This document shows positions 33,624 to 43,098 of a DNA stretch of 64,000 nt, piece after piece. Position 1 is the first letter of the stretch, and each line of letters opens with the position of its first letter. The position numbers and the translations under genes are program-made. The DNA lies in the NCBI GenBank assembly GCA_029880285.1, contig JAOUOS010000007.1, positions 56,146 to 120,145 on the forward strand, given 5' to 3'. The notes beneath the pieces were generated by a model. The model was given only the letters and a program-made list of their open reading frames with translations, was not told where the DNA came from and did no database searches. Source of the stretch: Spirochaetia bacterium. Its GTDB lineage: Bacteria > Spirochaetota > Leptospiria > Turneriellales > JAOUOS01.

Positions 33624-34703
33624 ATGAATAGTTTAAAACTTACACAAGTAGTTGTTCCAGCAGATTTTACTATAAAAGAAGCCATTAATAAATTAAACGA
33701 AAATACAAGACAGATACTATTAGTTGCCAATAAAGAAAATCGTTTATTAGGCACCATTACAGACGGTGATATTAGAAGGGCTATCTTAAAAGGCTTAACT
33801 CTTGATAAAAAAATTGAAGAAATTATGAATAAATCGCCTCTTGTTTTATTTGAAGCAGAAATTGAAAAAGCTGAAAAATTTTTATCTGAGCAAAAAATAC
33901 GAGCCGTACCTATTGTTAATTCTCAAAAAAAAATAATTGATATATTATTTTGGGAAGAAATCGCTGGCAAAAAAATAAAACTAAATCAATACTCTCAAAA
34001 AGAAAATAAGGTTTTTATTTTAGCGGGCGGCAAGGGTAGCAGATTAAAGCCTTTTACGAATATACTGCCAAAACCGTTAATACCTATTGGCGAAGTACCC
34101 ATCATAGAAATTATTATGAAGCGTTTTCAAAATTTTGGGTTTAATAATTTTATATTATCTTTAAATTATAAAGCAGAAATGCTTAAGGCTTATTTCGCGG
34201 ATGATAAAGAAAAGTTTAATATAGAATATGTTCAAGAAAAAGAATTTTCTGGAACAGCGGGGTCGCTTTCTTTAGTAAAGAAAAAAATTAAAAACACTAT
34301 TTTTGTTTCTAACTGCGATATTATTATTGATATTAATTATGATGATTTTTTTAATTACCATAAAAAAAATAAACATCATGCTACCATTGTAGGCGTTATT
34401 AAACATGTTAAAATTCCCTATGGGGTTTTAGAAATTAAAAATAATTTAATTGATAAAATGACAGAAAAACCTGAGTATGATTTTATGGTAAACTCCGGAA
34501 TTTATTGTATTGAGCCCAATATTTTAAATTTAGTGCCTGATGATAAATTTATCGATATGCCGAATCTTTTATTAGAAGCTCAAAAAAAAGGATTAAGGGT
34601 CGGTGTATATCCCGTAACAAGCGATATGATAGACGTAGGTCATTGGGATGAATATAATCAGGCGTCCGCCAAAATGAAAAAAATAGTTTATGAAGATAAA
34701 TAA
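33624..34703 (+). CDS. ptmE: CBS-domain nucleotidyltransferase (PtmE-like)
   Basis: Two CBS motifs occupy residues ~8-125 (ILLVANKENRLLGTITDGDIRRAILKG; IRAVPIVNSQKKIIDIL). The rest is a sugar-phosphate nucleotidyltransferase with AGGKGSRLKPFTNILPKPLIPIG, VSNCDIIIDINYDDF and GVYPVTSDMIDVGHWDEY. In Campylobacter PtmE makes GDP-glucosamine from glucosamine-1-phosphate for the GDP-linked legionaminate route. The match in domain order and in neighbours (ptmF, legF, ptmA) supports that role. The CBS pair may sense nucleotides. Confidence 0.83.
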   Translation: MNSLKLTQVVVPADFTIKEAINKLNENTRQILLVANKENRLLGTITDGDIRRAILKGLTLDKKIEEIMNKSPLVLFEAEIEKAEKFLSEQKIRAVPIVNSQKKIIDILFWEEIAGKKIKLNQYSQKENKVFILAGGKGSRLKPFTNILPKPLIPIGEVPIIEIIMKRFQNFGFNNFILSLNYKAEMLKAYFADDKEKFNIEYVQEKEFSGTAGSLSLVKKKIKNTIFVSNCDIIIDINYDDFFNYHKKNKHHATIVGVIKHVKIPYGVLEIKNNLIDKMTEKPEYDFMVNSGIYCIEPNILNLVPDDKFIDMPNLLLEAQKKGLRVGVYPVTSDMIDVGHWDEYNQASAKMKKIVYEDK

Positions 34704-34750
34704 AAATTTGCATATGTTTTAAATTAAATTAGGTATATTATTTTATTTAT

Positions 34751-35665
34751 ATGAAAGTTCTTTTAATAGGCTTAGGTTCAATTGGTAAACGGCATGCTTC
34801 TATACTTAAAAATTTTAGTAATACAGAGCTTTGTGTCATAACGAAACAAGACATAAAAGATTATAAAAAATTTAGTTCATTGGAAGAATGCTTAAATTTA
34901 AATGATTTTGATTGTTTTATTATTGCCTCAGAGACTTATAAGCATTATGAACAATTAAATTATATAAATAATCATGTTGAAAATAAATTAATTCTAGTAG
35001 AAAAACCTTTATATGATAAATACCAAGAATTAAATAATATTAAAAATAAAATTTTTATTGCATATAATTTAAGATTTCATCCCATATTAACTGAAATTAA
35101 AAAATTAATAGAAAACACAAAAATTTTATTTTTTCAGGTTTTCGTTGGACAATATCTGCCTTCATGGCGGCCTGAAGCAGACTATCGAAATTCTTACAGT
35201 GCGAAAGCAGAAAAAGGCGGTGGTGTTCTTCTTGATCTTAGCCATGAGTTAGATTATATACAATGGCTGGCCGGAGATATAGTAGACTTTAAAGCAATTA
35301 ACGGTAAGATATCAGATTTAGAAATAAATTCTGATGATATTGTTACTGGCATAGGTAAAACAAATAATGGTACTTTTGTAAATTTTTCAATGGATTATAT
35401 TAATCGTATACCCGCGAGACAAATTATTATGCAGACAACAGATAGTACAATTTGGGCCGATTTAATTGAAAATTCATTAAAAGTTAAGAAAAATGACGGA
35501 TTTTTTTATAAAACAAATTATGAAAATTTAAATAAAAATATTTCTTATGAAAAAATGCACTATGAATTATTATATTCTTTGGATAAAAAAAGTCTTTGTA
35601 CATTTACAGAAGCATCTCAAACCATGAAACTAATTAATGAAATTAAGAAAAATAATCTTTTTTAA
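34751..35665 (+). CDS. ptmF: Gfo/Idh/MocA oxidoreductase (PtmF-like)
   Basis: The N-terminal Rossmann motif is GLGSIGKRHASIL and the EKPLYD motif follows at about residue 87. The C-terminal domain has GGGVLLDLSHELDYIQWLAG. The length is 304 residues. In Campylobacter PtmF and PtmA help make glucosamine-1-phosphate for PtmE. Its place between ptmE and legF is the same here, which is the main reason for the specific name. Confidence 0.78.
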   Translation: MKVLLIGLGSIGKRHASILKNFSNTELCVITKQDIKDYKKFSSLEECLNLNDFDCFIIASETYKHYEQLNYINNHVENKLILVEKPLYDKYQELNNIKNKIFIAYNLRFHPILTEIKKLIENTKILFFQVFVGQYLPSWRPEADYRNSYSAKAEKGGGVLLDLSHELDYIQWLAGDIVDFKAINGKISDLEINSDDIVTGIGKTNNGTFVNFSMDYINRIPARQIIMQTTDSTIWADLIENSLKVKKNDGFFYKTNYENLNKNISYEKMHYELLYSLDKKSLCTFTEASQTMKLINEIKKNNLF

Positions 35666-35667
35666 TT

Positions 35668-36387
35668 ATGGGTCAAAAAAATAAAAATATATTATGCACT
35701 ATTTGTGCCCGCGGCGGTTCAAAAGGAGTGTTGAATAAAAATATAAAAAAAATTTTAGAAAAACCATTAATTTCATATACAATTAACCAGGCAAATGAAT
35801 CAGGTATTTTTAACCATATTGTTGTAAGTACAGATTCTGATGAAATTGCGTCAATATCAAAAGATTATGGCGCTGAGATTATTTTTAAAAGACCCTCTTA
35901 TTTAGCAACAGATGATTCTGGCAAATTAGATGTAATAAAGCATGCGTTAATCAAAAGTGAAGAATATTATAAAAAGGAGTTTGATTATATAATTGATTTA
36001 GACGCGACTTCGCCGCTACGATTGGTATCAGATATAAAAAATGCTTATTCAATTTTTTTAGAAAATAATTATGATAATTTATTTAGCGTTATGAAAGCCC
36101 GGCGTTCACCGTATTTTAATTTAGTTGAGCTAGATGAAAATAATCATGTATTTTTATCAAAAAAATTAGAAAAGCCTATTGTTAGAAGACAAGATTCGCC
36201 AAAATGTTTTGATATGAACGCATCTATTTATATTTGGAAAAGAGAAGTATTGTTAACCAATAGCACATTATTTTTAGAAAAAACGGGCATTTATATTATG
36301 CCTGAAGATAGATCATTAGATATTGACAGCGAAACCGATTTTGAAATAGTAGAATATTTATTAAAAAAAAATGAACTTAAAAAATAA
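35668..36387 (+). CDS. legF: CMP-legionaminate/acylneuraminate cytidylyltransferase (LegF/PtmB-like)
   Basis: This enzyme activates the finished nonulosonate with CTP. The motifs ARGGSKGVLNKNIKKI (nucleotide loop, residues ~11-26), KPLISYTI, VVSTDSDEIA and YIIDLDATSPLR match the CMP-sialate synthetase family, and YIMPEDRSLDIDSETDFEI is the typical C-terminal motif. The length is 239 residues. It overlaps ptmA by 17 bases. Specificity for legionaminate is inferred from the cluster. Confidence 0.86.
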   Translation: MGQKNKNILCTICARGGSKGVLNKNIKKILEKPLISYTINQANESGIFNHIVVSTDSDEIASISKDYGAEIIFKRPSYLATDDSGKLDVIKHALIKSEEYYKKEFDYIIDLDATSPLRLVSDIKNAYSIFLENNYDNLFSVMKARRSPYFNLVELDENNHVFLSKKLEKPIVRRQDSPKCFDMNASIYIWKREVLLTNSTLFLEKTGIYIMPEDRSLDIDSETDFEIVEYLLKKNELKK

Positions 36388-37144
36388 AGTTGTAATAGTA
36401 ACCGGCGGTGCTGGTCTATTGGGCAAAAGTTTTATAGAAGCAATAGCAGATCATGATGGTATTGCAATAATTGCAGATATTAATTCTGAAGCGGGAGTGA
36501 AAGTAAAAGATGAACTATTGCGCAAAAATAAAAATTATAAAATTGATAATGTTAATTTAGATATTGTTTCTAAAACATCAATAAATAAGATGATAAATGA
36601 AGTTATTAATAAATATAATAAAATAGACGCAATTATAAATAATGCGTATCCGCGAAATAAAAATTATGGCCGGGATTTTTTAGACGTTGAATATGAAGAT
36701 TTTTGTGAAAATGTTAATCTTCATCTGGGTGGATATTTTTTAGTGTGTCAACAATTAATAAAATTCTTCTTAAAACAAGAATATGGAAACATAATAAATA
36801 TAAGTTCTATTTATGGTGTAGTAGCGCCCCGCTTTGAATTGTATAATGGGACAAAAATGACAACTCCGGTTGAATACGCGGCAATAAAATCTGCAATTAT
36901 ACATTTAACAAAATATATGGCTAAATATCTTAAAGATAAAAATATAAGAATAAATTCTCTTAGCTTAGGCGGTATTTTTGATAATCAACCGCAAAGCTTT
37001 CTTGAAGCATATAAGAAAAATTGTCTAAATAAAGGTATGCTAAATGAAAAAGATATCATAGGTACATTAATTTTTCTTTTATCAGATAAAAGTCAATATG
37101 TAAACGGTCAGAATATTGTTGTTGATGATGGGTTTACATTATAA
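36371..37144 (+). CDS. ptmA: Short-chain dehydrogenase (PtmA-like)
   Basis: The SDR landmarks are VTGGAGLLGKSF (cofactor), INNAYP (NNAG-like) and ISSIYGVVAPRFELYNG. The catalytic Y-x3-K is in VEYAAIKSAIIHL, and the end reads VNGQNIVVDDGF. PtmA proteins work with PtmF in the Campylobacter pathway that feeds PtmE. The length is 257 residues. It closes the legionaminate block, and the following sulfotransferase is read from its own ribosome-binding site. Confidence 0.8.
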   Translation: MNLKNKVVIVTGGAGLLGKSFIEAIADHDGIAIIADINSEAGVKVKDELLRKNKNYKIDNVNLDIVSKTSINKMINEVINKYNKIDAIINNAYPRNKNYGRDFLDVEYEDFCENVNLHLGGYFLVCQQLIKFFLKQEYGNIINISSIYGVVAPRFELYNGTKMTTPVEYAAIKSAIIHLTKYMAKYLKDKNIRINSLSLGGIFDNQPQSFLEAYKKNCLNKGMLNEKDIIGTLIFLLSDKSQYVNGQNIVVDDGFTL

Positions 37145-37196
37145 AAAATAAGAAATAATAATTTTTATAAAAAAAGTAGAAAATGGAGAGAATATT

Positions 37197-38120
37197 ATGA
37201 ATTTAATTTACAGCAAAGAAATTTCAGAAAAAATAAATAATAGTATATTAATATGTGGTAGTGCAAGAAGCGGTACAACTATATTAGGTAAGTTATTGCA
37301 TTCATTAAAAGATGTTGAATATTTTTTTGAGCCTAACTTTTTTCTTCCACTCTTTTCTAAATATAACGAATTGTCAAAACAAAGTTTTAGAGAACTATAT
37401 GAATTGTTATTTTATGATCAGCTTTTTATTGATTCATTAGCAGGTAGAAATATAAATACAAACCCGTTTGATGATAGTAGCATATATGATGTTAAAAGCA
37501 AAGAAGATATCAAAAAGAGACATGTAAAATCATATAGAAGAACAGAATTAATAGAAATCTCTAAAAATAAAATTATTGCATACAAACATCCTGGCGCAAT
37601 ATTTTTTATAGAGCAAATTTTAAAGTTGTTTCCTAATAAAAGGGTAATAGTTATCAATCGGAATGCTAATGATATAATAAACTCTCTATTAAATAAAAAA
37701 TGGTTTTCAAATGATAGTATGAATGTTAATGATTTTAGTAAAATTTTACCATATCCTATTAAAGTTATCAATAATCTAGTAATCCCTTTTTGGGTGCCAA
37801 AAAAAGATTTTGATTATTGGATAAATGCTTCAGAGCTAGAACGGTGTGCTTTTTATGTTTTTACTATATTAAAATCTATTATTAATATTAAAAAGAACTG
37901 TTTATTAATAAATTATGAAGAGTTTATTAAAAATCCTAAATTAATTTTAGATCAAATATTAAATTCTTTAAATTTATCTGTAGGTGAAAAAACGGTTAGT
38001 CTGTTAAAGGAAATAAAATACCAGAAAAAAGATAGAAAAGATTATCTATCAATGCTTAAATCTGATTTAAAAAATAGTATACTAGAACTAGAAATCGAAA
38101 TAAGTGATTTTGAAAAATAA
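37197..38120 (+). CDS. Sulfotransferase family protein
   Basis: The 5'-phosphosulfate-binding loop reads CGSARSGTT at residues 20-28, and the 3'-phosphate motif reads VIVINRNANDIINSLLNK near 152-169. The conserved YEEF-type helix is NYEEFIKNPKLILDQIL. These are PAPS-dependent sulfotransferase features. No signal peptide is seen, so it acts in the cytoplasm on a lipid-linked or nucleotide sugar. Together with the DUF2061-CysC gene at 24301 it suggests a sulfated glycan. GGAGAG precedes the ATG. The 176 bases after it hold no recognised gene. Confidence 0.8.
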   Translation: MNLIYSKEISEKINNSILICGSARSGTTILGKLLHSLKDVEYFFEPNFFLPLFSKYNELSKQSFRELYELLFYDQLFIDSLAGRNINTNPFDDSSIYDVKSKEDIKKRHVKSYRRTELIEISKNKIIAYKHPGAIFFIEQILKLFPNKRVIVINRNANDIINSLLNKKWFSNDSMNVNDFSKILPYPIKVINNLVIPFWVPKKDFDYWINASELERCAFYVFTILKSIINIKKNCLLINYEEFIKNPKLILDQILNSLNLSVGEKTVSLLKEIKYQKKDRKDYLSMLKSDLKNSILELEIEISDFEK

Positions 38121-38296
38121 AAAAATACAATATAAATTATCGTTTGTTCATGTTAAGCAGCTTTGTTATTAATATAATTAAAGATAGAAAATATTTTTTA
38201 TACTAAACATCTTCTCAGTAAAATAGTAGAAAGAGAATCTATCAATAAGTATAATTATTTTTCGAAATACAAAATATTTTATTTTACAATTGTTGC

Positions 38297-39442
38297 ATGA
38301 AAGAAAAACTGAATTATATATTAATATTCTTATTCCTAATAAATGGAATAGTGTATTTTTTTTATCCTGAACAAATAAGACAGGAGCATAGTAATTTAAG
38401 ATATATTAAATATGTTATTTTATTTGTTTTTTTATTAATAAATTTAAGTTCGTTTAAAATATTAAATATATTATTTTATTTATTTTTTATAATAATTTTA
38501 TTCATTTTCTCTTATTTAGGAAACTCTTCTCATTCCTTTATTAAGTGGCTGTTATATGTACTTCCATTAAGTACAATAGTTTTTTGCTCTGATATTTATA
38601 GGTTGAAAAAAATTAATAAACTCATTATTATAGTGTATCTCTTTTCTTCATTTGTTGCTTATTACGAAGCATTTTTTTTGAATGGAATGTTTTCCAGATA
38701 TCAGGCTTCTGGTGAGTTAAGAATCACCTCGATATTTGTAAATCCCACAACTCTGGGATTAATTATGGTCTTATTAACATATTATATATTAATGAATTTT
38801 ATTATTACTATCAGTATAAAAAAAAAAAGAAGAGTTTGGTTTATTTTGATGTCAATAAATAGTTGGTTAATTATTATTTTTAGCGGTAGTAAAACAGCTA
38901 TAGTAATGATGCTTATAATCTATGTCTTCTTTTTTATTTATAGGTTAAAAAAAAAATCATTAATGTTTATTGTTAATATAATTTTTTCTATATTTTTCTT
39001 ATCTTTAATATACGTTGGTTTTTTTGATTTTGAAAGTATTCTTAATCCAGAGCATTTTGGCCTTGATATGAAAATCAGGGAATTTAAAATGACTTCATTG
39101 GAAAGCCGGCTAATCTATATTAAAGATTTTTTTATTGGTGTTGATAAAAATATTTTGTTTCCTTGGTATAATTCATATAGTTATGTAGATAATGCTTATT
39201 TAGATATTTGGGGGACTTTCGGGTTATTAAGCCTTCTCTTTTTTTTATTTCATAATATTGTCTGGTTAATTAAGGCATATAAAAAAAAAAGATATTTTTT
39301 ATTTAATATGCTTTTATATTTACTTATCATGGGAACAGTAACTAATATTTTTTACCTTTCACAAATTGCATATATCTACTGGTATATCGTTGCTCTTATA
39401 AATTCGAATAAAAAAAAAGTTAAAATGAAATATGATCAGTAG
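38297..39442 (+). CDS. wzy: Polytopic O-antigen polymerase-like protein (Wzy, first)
   Basis: The protein is 381 residues with about ten hydrophobic segments and a larger periplasmic loop at residues ~255-300 (SRLIYIKDFFIG... SYVDNAYLDIWGTFG). That loop, with its VDNAYLD-W-x-x-FG element, is typical of Wzy polymerases. Sequence identity within Wzy is always low, so the call rests on topology and on the wzx gene that overlaps its 3' end by 11 bases. It would join repeat units on undecaprenyl phosphate in the periplasm. Confidence 0.72.
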   Translation: MKEKLNYILIFLFLINGIVYFFYPEQIRQEHSNLRYIKYVILFVFLLINLSSFKILNILFYLFFIIILFIFSYLGNSSHSFIKWLLYVLPLSTIVFCSDIYRLKKINKLIIIVYLFSSFVAYYEAFFLNGMFSRYQASGELRITSIFVNPTTLGLIMVLLTYYILMNFIITISIKKKRRVWFILMSINSWLIIIFSGSKTAIVMMLIIYVFFFIYRLKKKSLMFIVNIIFSIFFLSLIYVGFFDFESILNPEHFGLDMKIREFKMTSLESRLIYIKDFFIGVDKNILFPWYNSYSYVDNAYLDIWGTFGLLSLLFFLFHNIVWLIKAYKKKRYFLFNMLLYLLIMGTVTNIFYLSQIAYIYWYIVALINSNKKKVKMKYDQ

Positions 39443-40745
39443 AAAAATATTTTTTTTTTCTAAATCGATAATGCTTTATGGAATAGCAGCTGGATTAAAC
39501 AAAGGTATTTCGATTTTATATATTCCATTTTTGACTAAATTCTTAACACTTTCTCAGGTTGGTATTTTTAGTATAATTCAAACAATTGCTCAAATATTAT
39601 CAGCAGTACTTTCTATGAATGGCGCATCAGCAATTATCCGAGAAGGAGCAAACGACGACATAAAAGCCATTGAATTATTGAACAGATTCTTATTGAATAC
39701 TTTAATATTATGTTCCGTCTTTATACCCATAGTTTATTTCTTTGATGGGACAGAGCCTAAAGAATATTTTATCGCTTCGATTTTAACACTTTCTGAAGCT
39801 GCCCATTTATTATTATTATCATGGTTACGTGTCAAAGACAAAGTAAATCACTATCTAATTTTTGTTAGTTTAAAAAGTCTGGGAATATTAGTTTTCTTTT
39901 TAATTGTATTATATAATCATATGCCATTTATTTATATTTTTGTAGTTCAAATACTTTGGAATCTTACTTTAAGTTTTTTCTATATATTCATAATTCATAG
40001 TAAAGCAAAATATAGAGGTATATTCAAGTGGGATACAGCATTTAATAGTATCTTAGCTTATTCTTTTTTTTTAATACCACATAATATTGCCCAATGGATT
40101 ATGAGTGGTTCCGATAAAATTTTAATAAAATATATTATTGATAATAAAAGCGTAGGGATGTACACAATTTCTTATACGCTTTGTTTGTTACTAATGTTGC
40201 TAAATAGTGGTCTTGCGATTGGCCTGCCTGTGTTTATAATTAAAAATTATAAGTCTTGGATATCTAAAAAAAATAGACTTATTTTCTTGATATTTTATTC
40301 CATAGCTTCAATAATTATATATATTTTAATTTATTTTATCTTGTATATCGATAAGAATTATTTCGTATTTATTAAATTCTATGATAAAATAATTTATGAT
40401 TTAATAATTTGGATTTTTTCAGGCATTTACTTCTTAGGCTCTTATTATATTTATGCCAATATAATATTTTATCACAGAAAAACCAAAGTAATAAGCGCAA
40501 TAACATTATTTTCTGCCATATTTAATATTGTTTTATCGTTTTATTTGATTTATGAATATGGTATAAAGGGTGCCGCAATAGGTACTTTTTTTACATATTT
40601 AATATATTATTTATTAACATTTTTTTTCGCAACAAGATTGGAAAATGAAATAAAAATAGAAAATGTTTATCAAGAATTATTAGTGCATTGTATTACAATA
40701 TTAATATTTTTTAATGGATACCATATTTTAGGTAAATATATATGA
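39432..40745 (+). CDS. wzx: Polysaccharide repeat-unit flippase (Wzx, first)
   Basis: The 437-residue protein has 12-14 predicted membrane segments and the N-terminal pattern of the polysaccharide-exporter MATE/MOP group (MLYGIAAGLNKGISILYIPFLTKFLT, landmark GLNKGISILYIP). Other landmarks are IAQWIMSGSDKILIKYIIDNKSVGMYTI and GIKGAAIGTFFTYL, typical of Wzx. It flips lipid-linked units to the periplasm. It overlaps wzy upstream and the glycosyltransferase gene downstream (ATGA). Confidence 0.83.
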   Translation: MISRKIFFFSKSIMLYGIAAGLNKGISILYIPFLTKFLTLSQVGIFSIIQTIAQILSAVLSMNGASAIIREGANDDIKAIELLNRFLLNTLILCSVFIPIVYFFDGTEPKEYFIASILTLSEAAHLLLLSWLRVKDKVNHYLIFVSLKSLGILVFFLIVLYNHMPFIYIFVVQILWNLTLSFFYIFIIHSKAKYRGIFKWDTAFNSILAYSFFLIPHNIAQWIMSGSDKILIKYIIDNKSVGMYTISYTLCLLLMLLNSGLAIGLPVFIIKNYKSWISKKNRLIFLIFYSIASIIIYILIYFILYIDKNYFVFIKFYDKIIYDLIIWIFSGIYFLGSYYIYANIIFYHRKTKVISAITLFSAIFNIVLSFYLIYEYGIKGAAIGTFFTYLIYYLLTFFFATRLENEIKIENVYQELLVHCITILIFFNGYHILGKYI

Positions 40746-41989
40746 GATTAGAATATCGGGCATTGCTAAATGCTATTGAAAATGAGTATGAAATTGATAA
40801 ATATACCATTTTAAGAATAAACCCAAGTTATAATTCAAAATATTTTTTTCCTCGACCGGCAAAACTGATTAAGTATTATAAAAAAAATAAATTATTGCTT
40901 TCTTATTTATTAAGAATTGTTTTATTACTTTGGCCTATTTTCCTTTTTCCTTTATTATTAATTATTAACGCTATACAATATATTTTTTTAAGGATTGTTT
41001 CAACATTTAAAACGAAAAAACAAAAAATGCCTTTAAATAAACTTTTAATTGGTGAAAAAATAATATTAGCGCTTTCACCAAAAGCTGTAGATATGGTTCA
41101 AAGAATAGAAAAGGAAAATCGTCCTATATATATTTTAAATTATAAAAATAGTGAATTAGATAATAAACTACTTAAAAATTTTTCGGTTCTTTCTTTTTTT
41201 GATAATATTTCTTTTCAAATAATTTTTAAGTCTTTAATTTCAAGTTTATACTTTAAATATTTTGTTGTTTTATTTAGAAAAAATCATTTAATTTTACAAA
41301 CTTATGTTAGTTTTTCCTGGTTTTTAATATGGTTTAGTTTATCAAAACTAAACAATTATAATTTTGAATTTTGGTTTGTTAATCATTATGATAGATGGGC
41401 AATACTGATTGATAAATTAGAAAAAAAATCCAGAAATGTTTTTTTGCAGCACGGTAAATTGCCAGTTGATTTCATAATACCAAATAAAATAAAGAATATT
41501 AAAACAGCCTATGTCTTTGATAAAAGATCCGGAGACATCTTAAGAACCAATATAATTGTTGAAAAATGTGTATACTCTCAAAAATTTATATCAACTAAAA
41601 TAAATCTATCAAAAATAAAAGTAGAAAAAAATTTAATGAACATATTAATAATCGGAGGACCTTTTACAAATGAAAAAGAAATTTTATTAATTAGAAATAT
41701 ATTTAAGAATTTTCAAAATAAAGTAAAAATATTTCTAAAGCCACATCCTGTATTTAGTAATAAAGGTTATAAAGAAATTTATAAAAATAAAAAAAACTTT
41801 CATTTTATAGAGGATAAAAAATTTTATCCAAAAGTAAATTTTGCAATTACAGAAAAATCTACTCTAGGTATAGAATATGAGATGTCAGGTATACCTGTTA
41901 TATGGATGGACGGTAAAACTATTGATGAATTAATAAAGTTGATATCATCAACATATATGAAAAAGAGTATTCAAAATAATAATTATTAA
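40742..41989 (+). CDS. Putative GT-B type glycosyl- or glycerophosphotransferase
   Basis: The 415-residue protein has a hydrophobic segment at about residues 52-88 that may attach it to the membrane. The C-terminal half carries NVFLQHGKLPVDFI (HG element), IGGPFTNEKEI, IFLKPHPVF and FAITEKSTLGIEYEMSGIPVIWMDG. The HG, KPHP and E-x-S-T elements resemble capsule and sialic-acid transferases of the polysialyl-/CDP-glycerol-transferase-like fold. It could be the legionaminic acid transferase, but this is only inferred from the neighbourhood. Confidence 0.55.
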   Translation: MRLEYRALLNAIENEYEIDKYTILRINPSYNSKYFFPRPAKLIKYYKKNKLLLSYLLRIVLLLWPIFLFPLLLIINAIQYIFLRIVSTFKTKKQKMPLNKLLIGEKIILALSPKAVDMVQRIEKENRPIYILNYKNSELDNKLLKNFSVLSFFDNISFQIIFKSLISSLYFKYFVVLFRKNHLILQTYVSFSWFLIWFSLSKLNNYNFEFWFVNHYDRWAILIDKLEKKSRNVFLQHGKLPVDFIIPNKIKNIKTAYVFDKRSGDILRTNIIVEKCVYSQKFISTKINLSKIKVEKNLMNILIIGGPFTNEKEILLIRNIFKNFQNKVKIFLKPHPVFSNKGYKEIYKNKKNFHFIEDKKFYPKVNFAITEKSTLGIEYEMSGIPVIWMDGKTIDELIKLISSTYMKKSIQNNNY

Positions 41990-42069
41990 TAATTTGTATC
42001 TTTATTGACAGGTATAGAAAATACTAATATATGTTCAATAAAAAAAAATTATTATTATAAGAGGTATAA

Positions 42070-43098
42070 ATGTTTAAAAATAAAAAAATATTAATAACAG
42101 GCGGTACGGGCTCTTTTGGCAAAGCCTTTCTAAAAAAAATTCTTCAAATGGAATTTGATGAAGTAAGAATATTCAGCCGTGATGAAAAAAAACAAGATGA
42201 TATGCGAAATGAAATAAATAGTCTAAAAATAAAATTTTACATAGGCGATGTAAGAGATTATTATAGTATTGATTATGCATTAAAGGGAGTAGATTATGTG
42301 TTTCATGCTGCCGCGTTAAAACAGGTACCGTCATGTGAGTTTTATCCTATGGAAGCGGTAAAAACAAATATAAATGGCACAGAAAATGTATTAAACTCGG
42401 CTATCGATAATAAAGTAAAAAAAGTAATTTTTTTAAGTACCGATAAAGCCGTATATCCCGTTAACGCTATGGGTATTTCAAAAGCAATGGCAGAAAAACA
42501 GGTTGTAGCAAAATCAAGAAGCTTAAAATATAAAAATGATACAATATTATGTACCACCCGGTATGGTAATGTTTTGGCCTCTAGGGGTTCAGTAATACCT
42601 TTATTTATTAGACAAATAAAAGAAAACAAGCCGCTTACCATTACAGATCCTGATATGACAAGATTTTTAATGACATTAGACGAAGCTATTGATCTTGTCA
42701 TATATACCTTTAAAAACGGCAGACAGGGAGAAACTTTTGTTCAAAAATCCGCTGCGGCAAGCGTGGGTAATGTCGCCGAGGCGCTATTAAAAATGTTTAA
42801 TGCGAAAAATAAAATAAAGATTATAGGTACAAGACACAGCGAAAAAAAACATGAAGTTTTATTAAATAGAGAAGAATTAGCCAAAGCAATAGAATCAGAT
42901 AATTATTATAGAGTTCTTCCCGATGATAGAGATTTAAATTATAATTTATATTTTAACAAAGGAGAAGAAAAAATAAGTTTAGAACACGATTATTCATCAG
43001 AAAATACGAAGCTTTTATCTTTGCAAGAAATAATAGATGTTCTGAAGAGTCTAGACATAGTAAAAAAAGAACTAGCAGACTATAAATCAAATAAATGA
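42070..43098 (+). CDS. capE: UDP-GlcNAc 4,6-dehydratase / 5-epimerase (CapE/WbjB/FnlA)
   Basis: This is the first enzyme of UDP-N-acetyl-L-fucosamine synthesis. The NAD motif is TGGTGSFGKAF (residues ~10-20), and FSRDEKKQDDMRNE, FHAAALKQVPSCE and LSTDKAVYPVNAMGISKAMAEK follow. The MGISK in place of the usual Y-x3-K is what I recall for this subfamily. The C terminus has EKKHEVLLNREE. The length is 342 residues. Its stop overlaps capF by 4 bases, and capG follows in the same manner. Confidence 0.92.
   Translation: MFKNKKILITGGTGSFGKAFLKKILQMEFDEVRIFSRDEKKQDDMRNEINSLKIKFYIGDVRDYYSIDYALKGVDYVFHAAALKQVPSCEFYPMEAVKTNINGTENVLNSAIDNKVKKVIFLSTDKAVYPVNAMGISKAMAEKQVVAKSRSLKYKNDTILCTTRYGNVLASRGSVIPLFIRQIKENKPLTITDPDMTRFLMTLDEAIDLVIYTFKNGRQGETFVQKSAAASVGNVAEALLKMFNAKNKIKIIGTRHSEKKHEVLLNREELAKAIESDNYYRVLPDDRDLNYNLYFNKGEEKISLEHDYSSENTKLLSLQEIIDVLKSLDIVKKELADYKSNK

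Noticed and set aside
38121..38296. Possible gene remnant in the gap before the first wzy (a 30-codon Lys/Tyr-rich frame).
   Set aside because: No motif or homology is recognisable; A/T-rich sequence gives such frames by chance.
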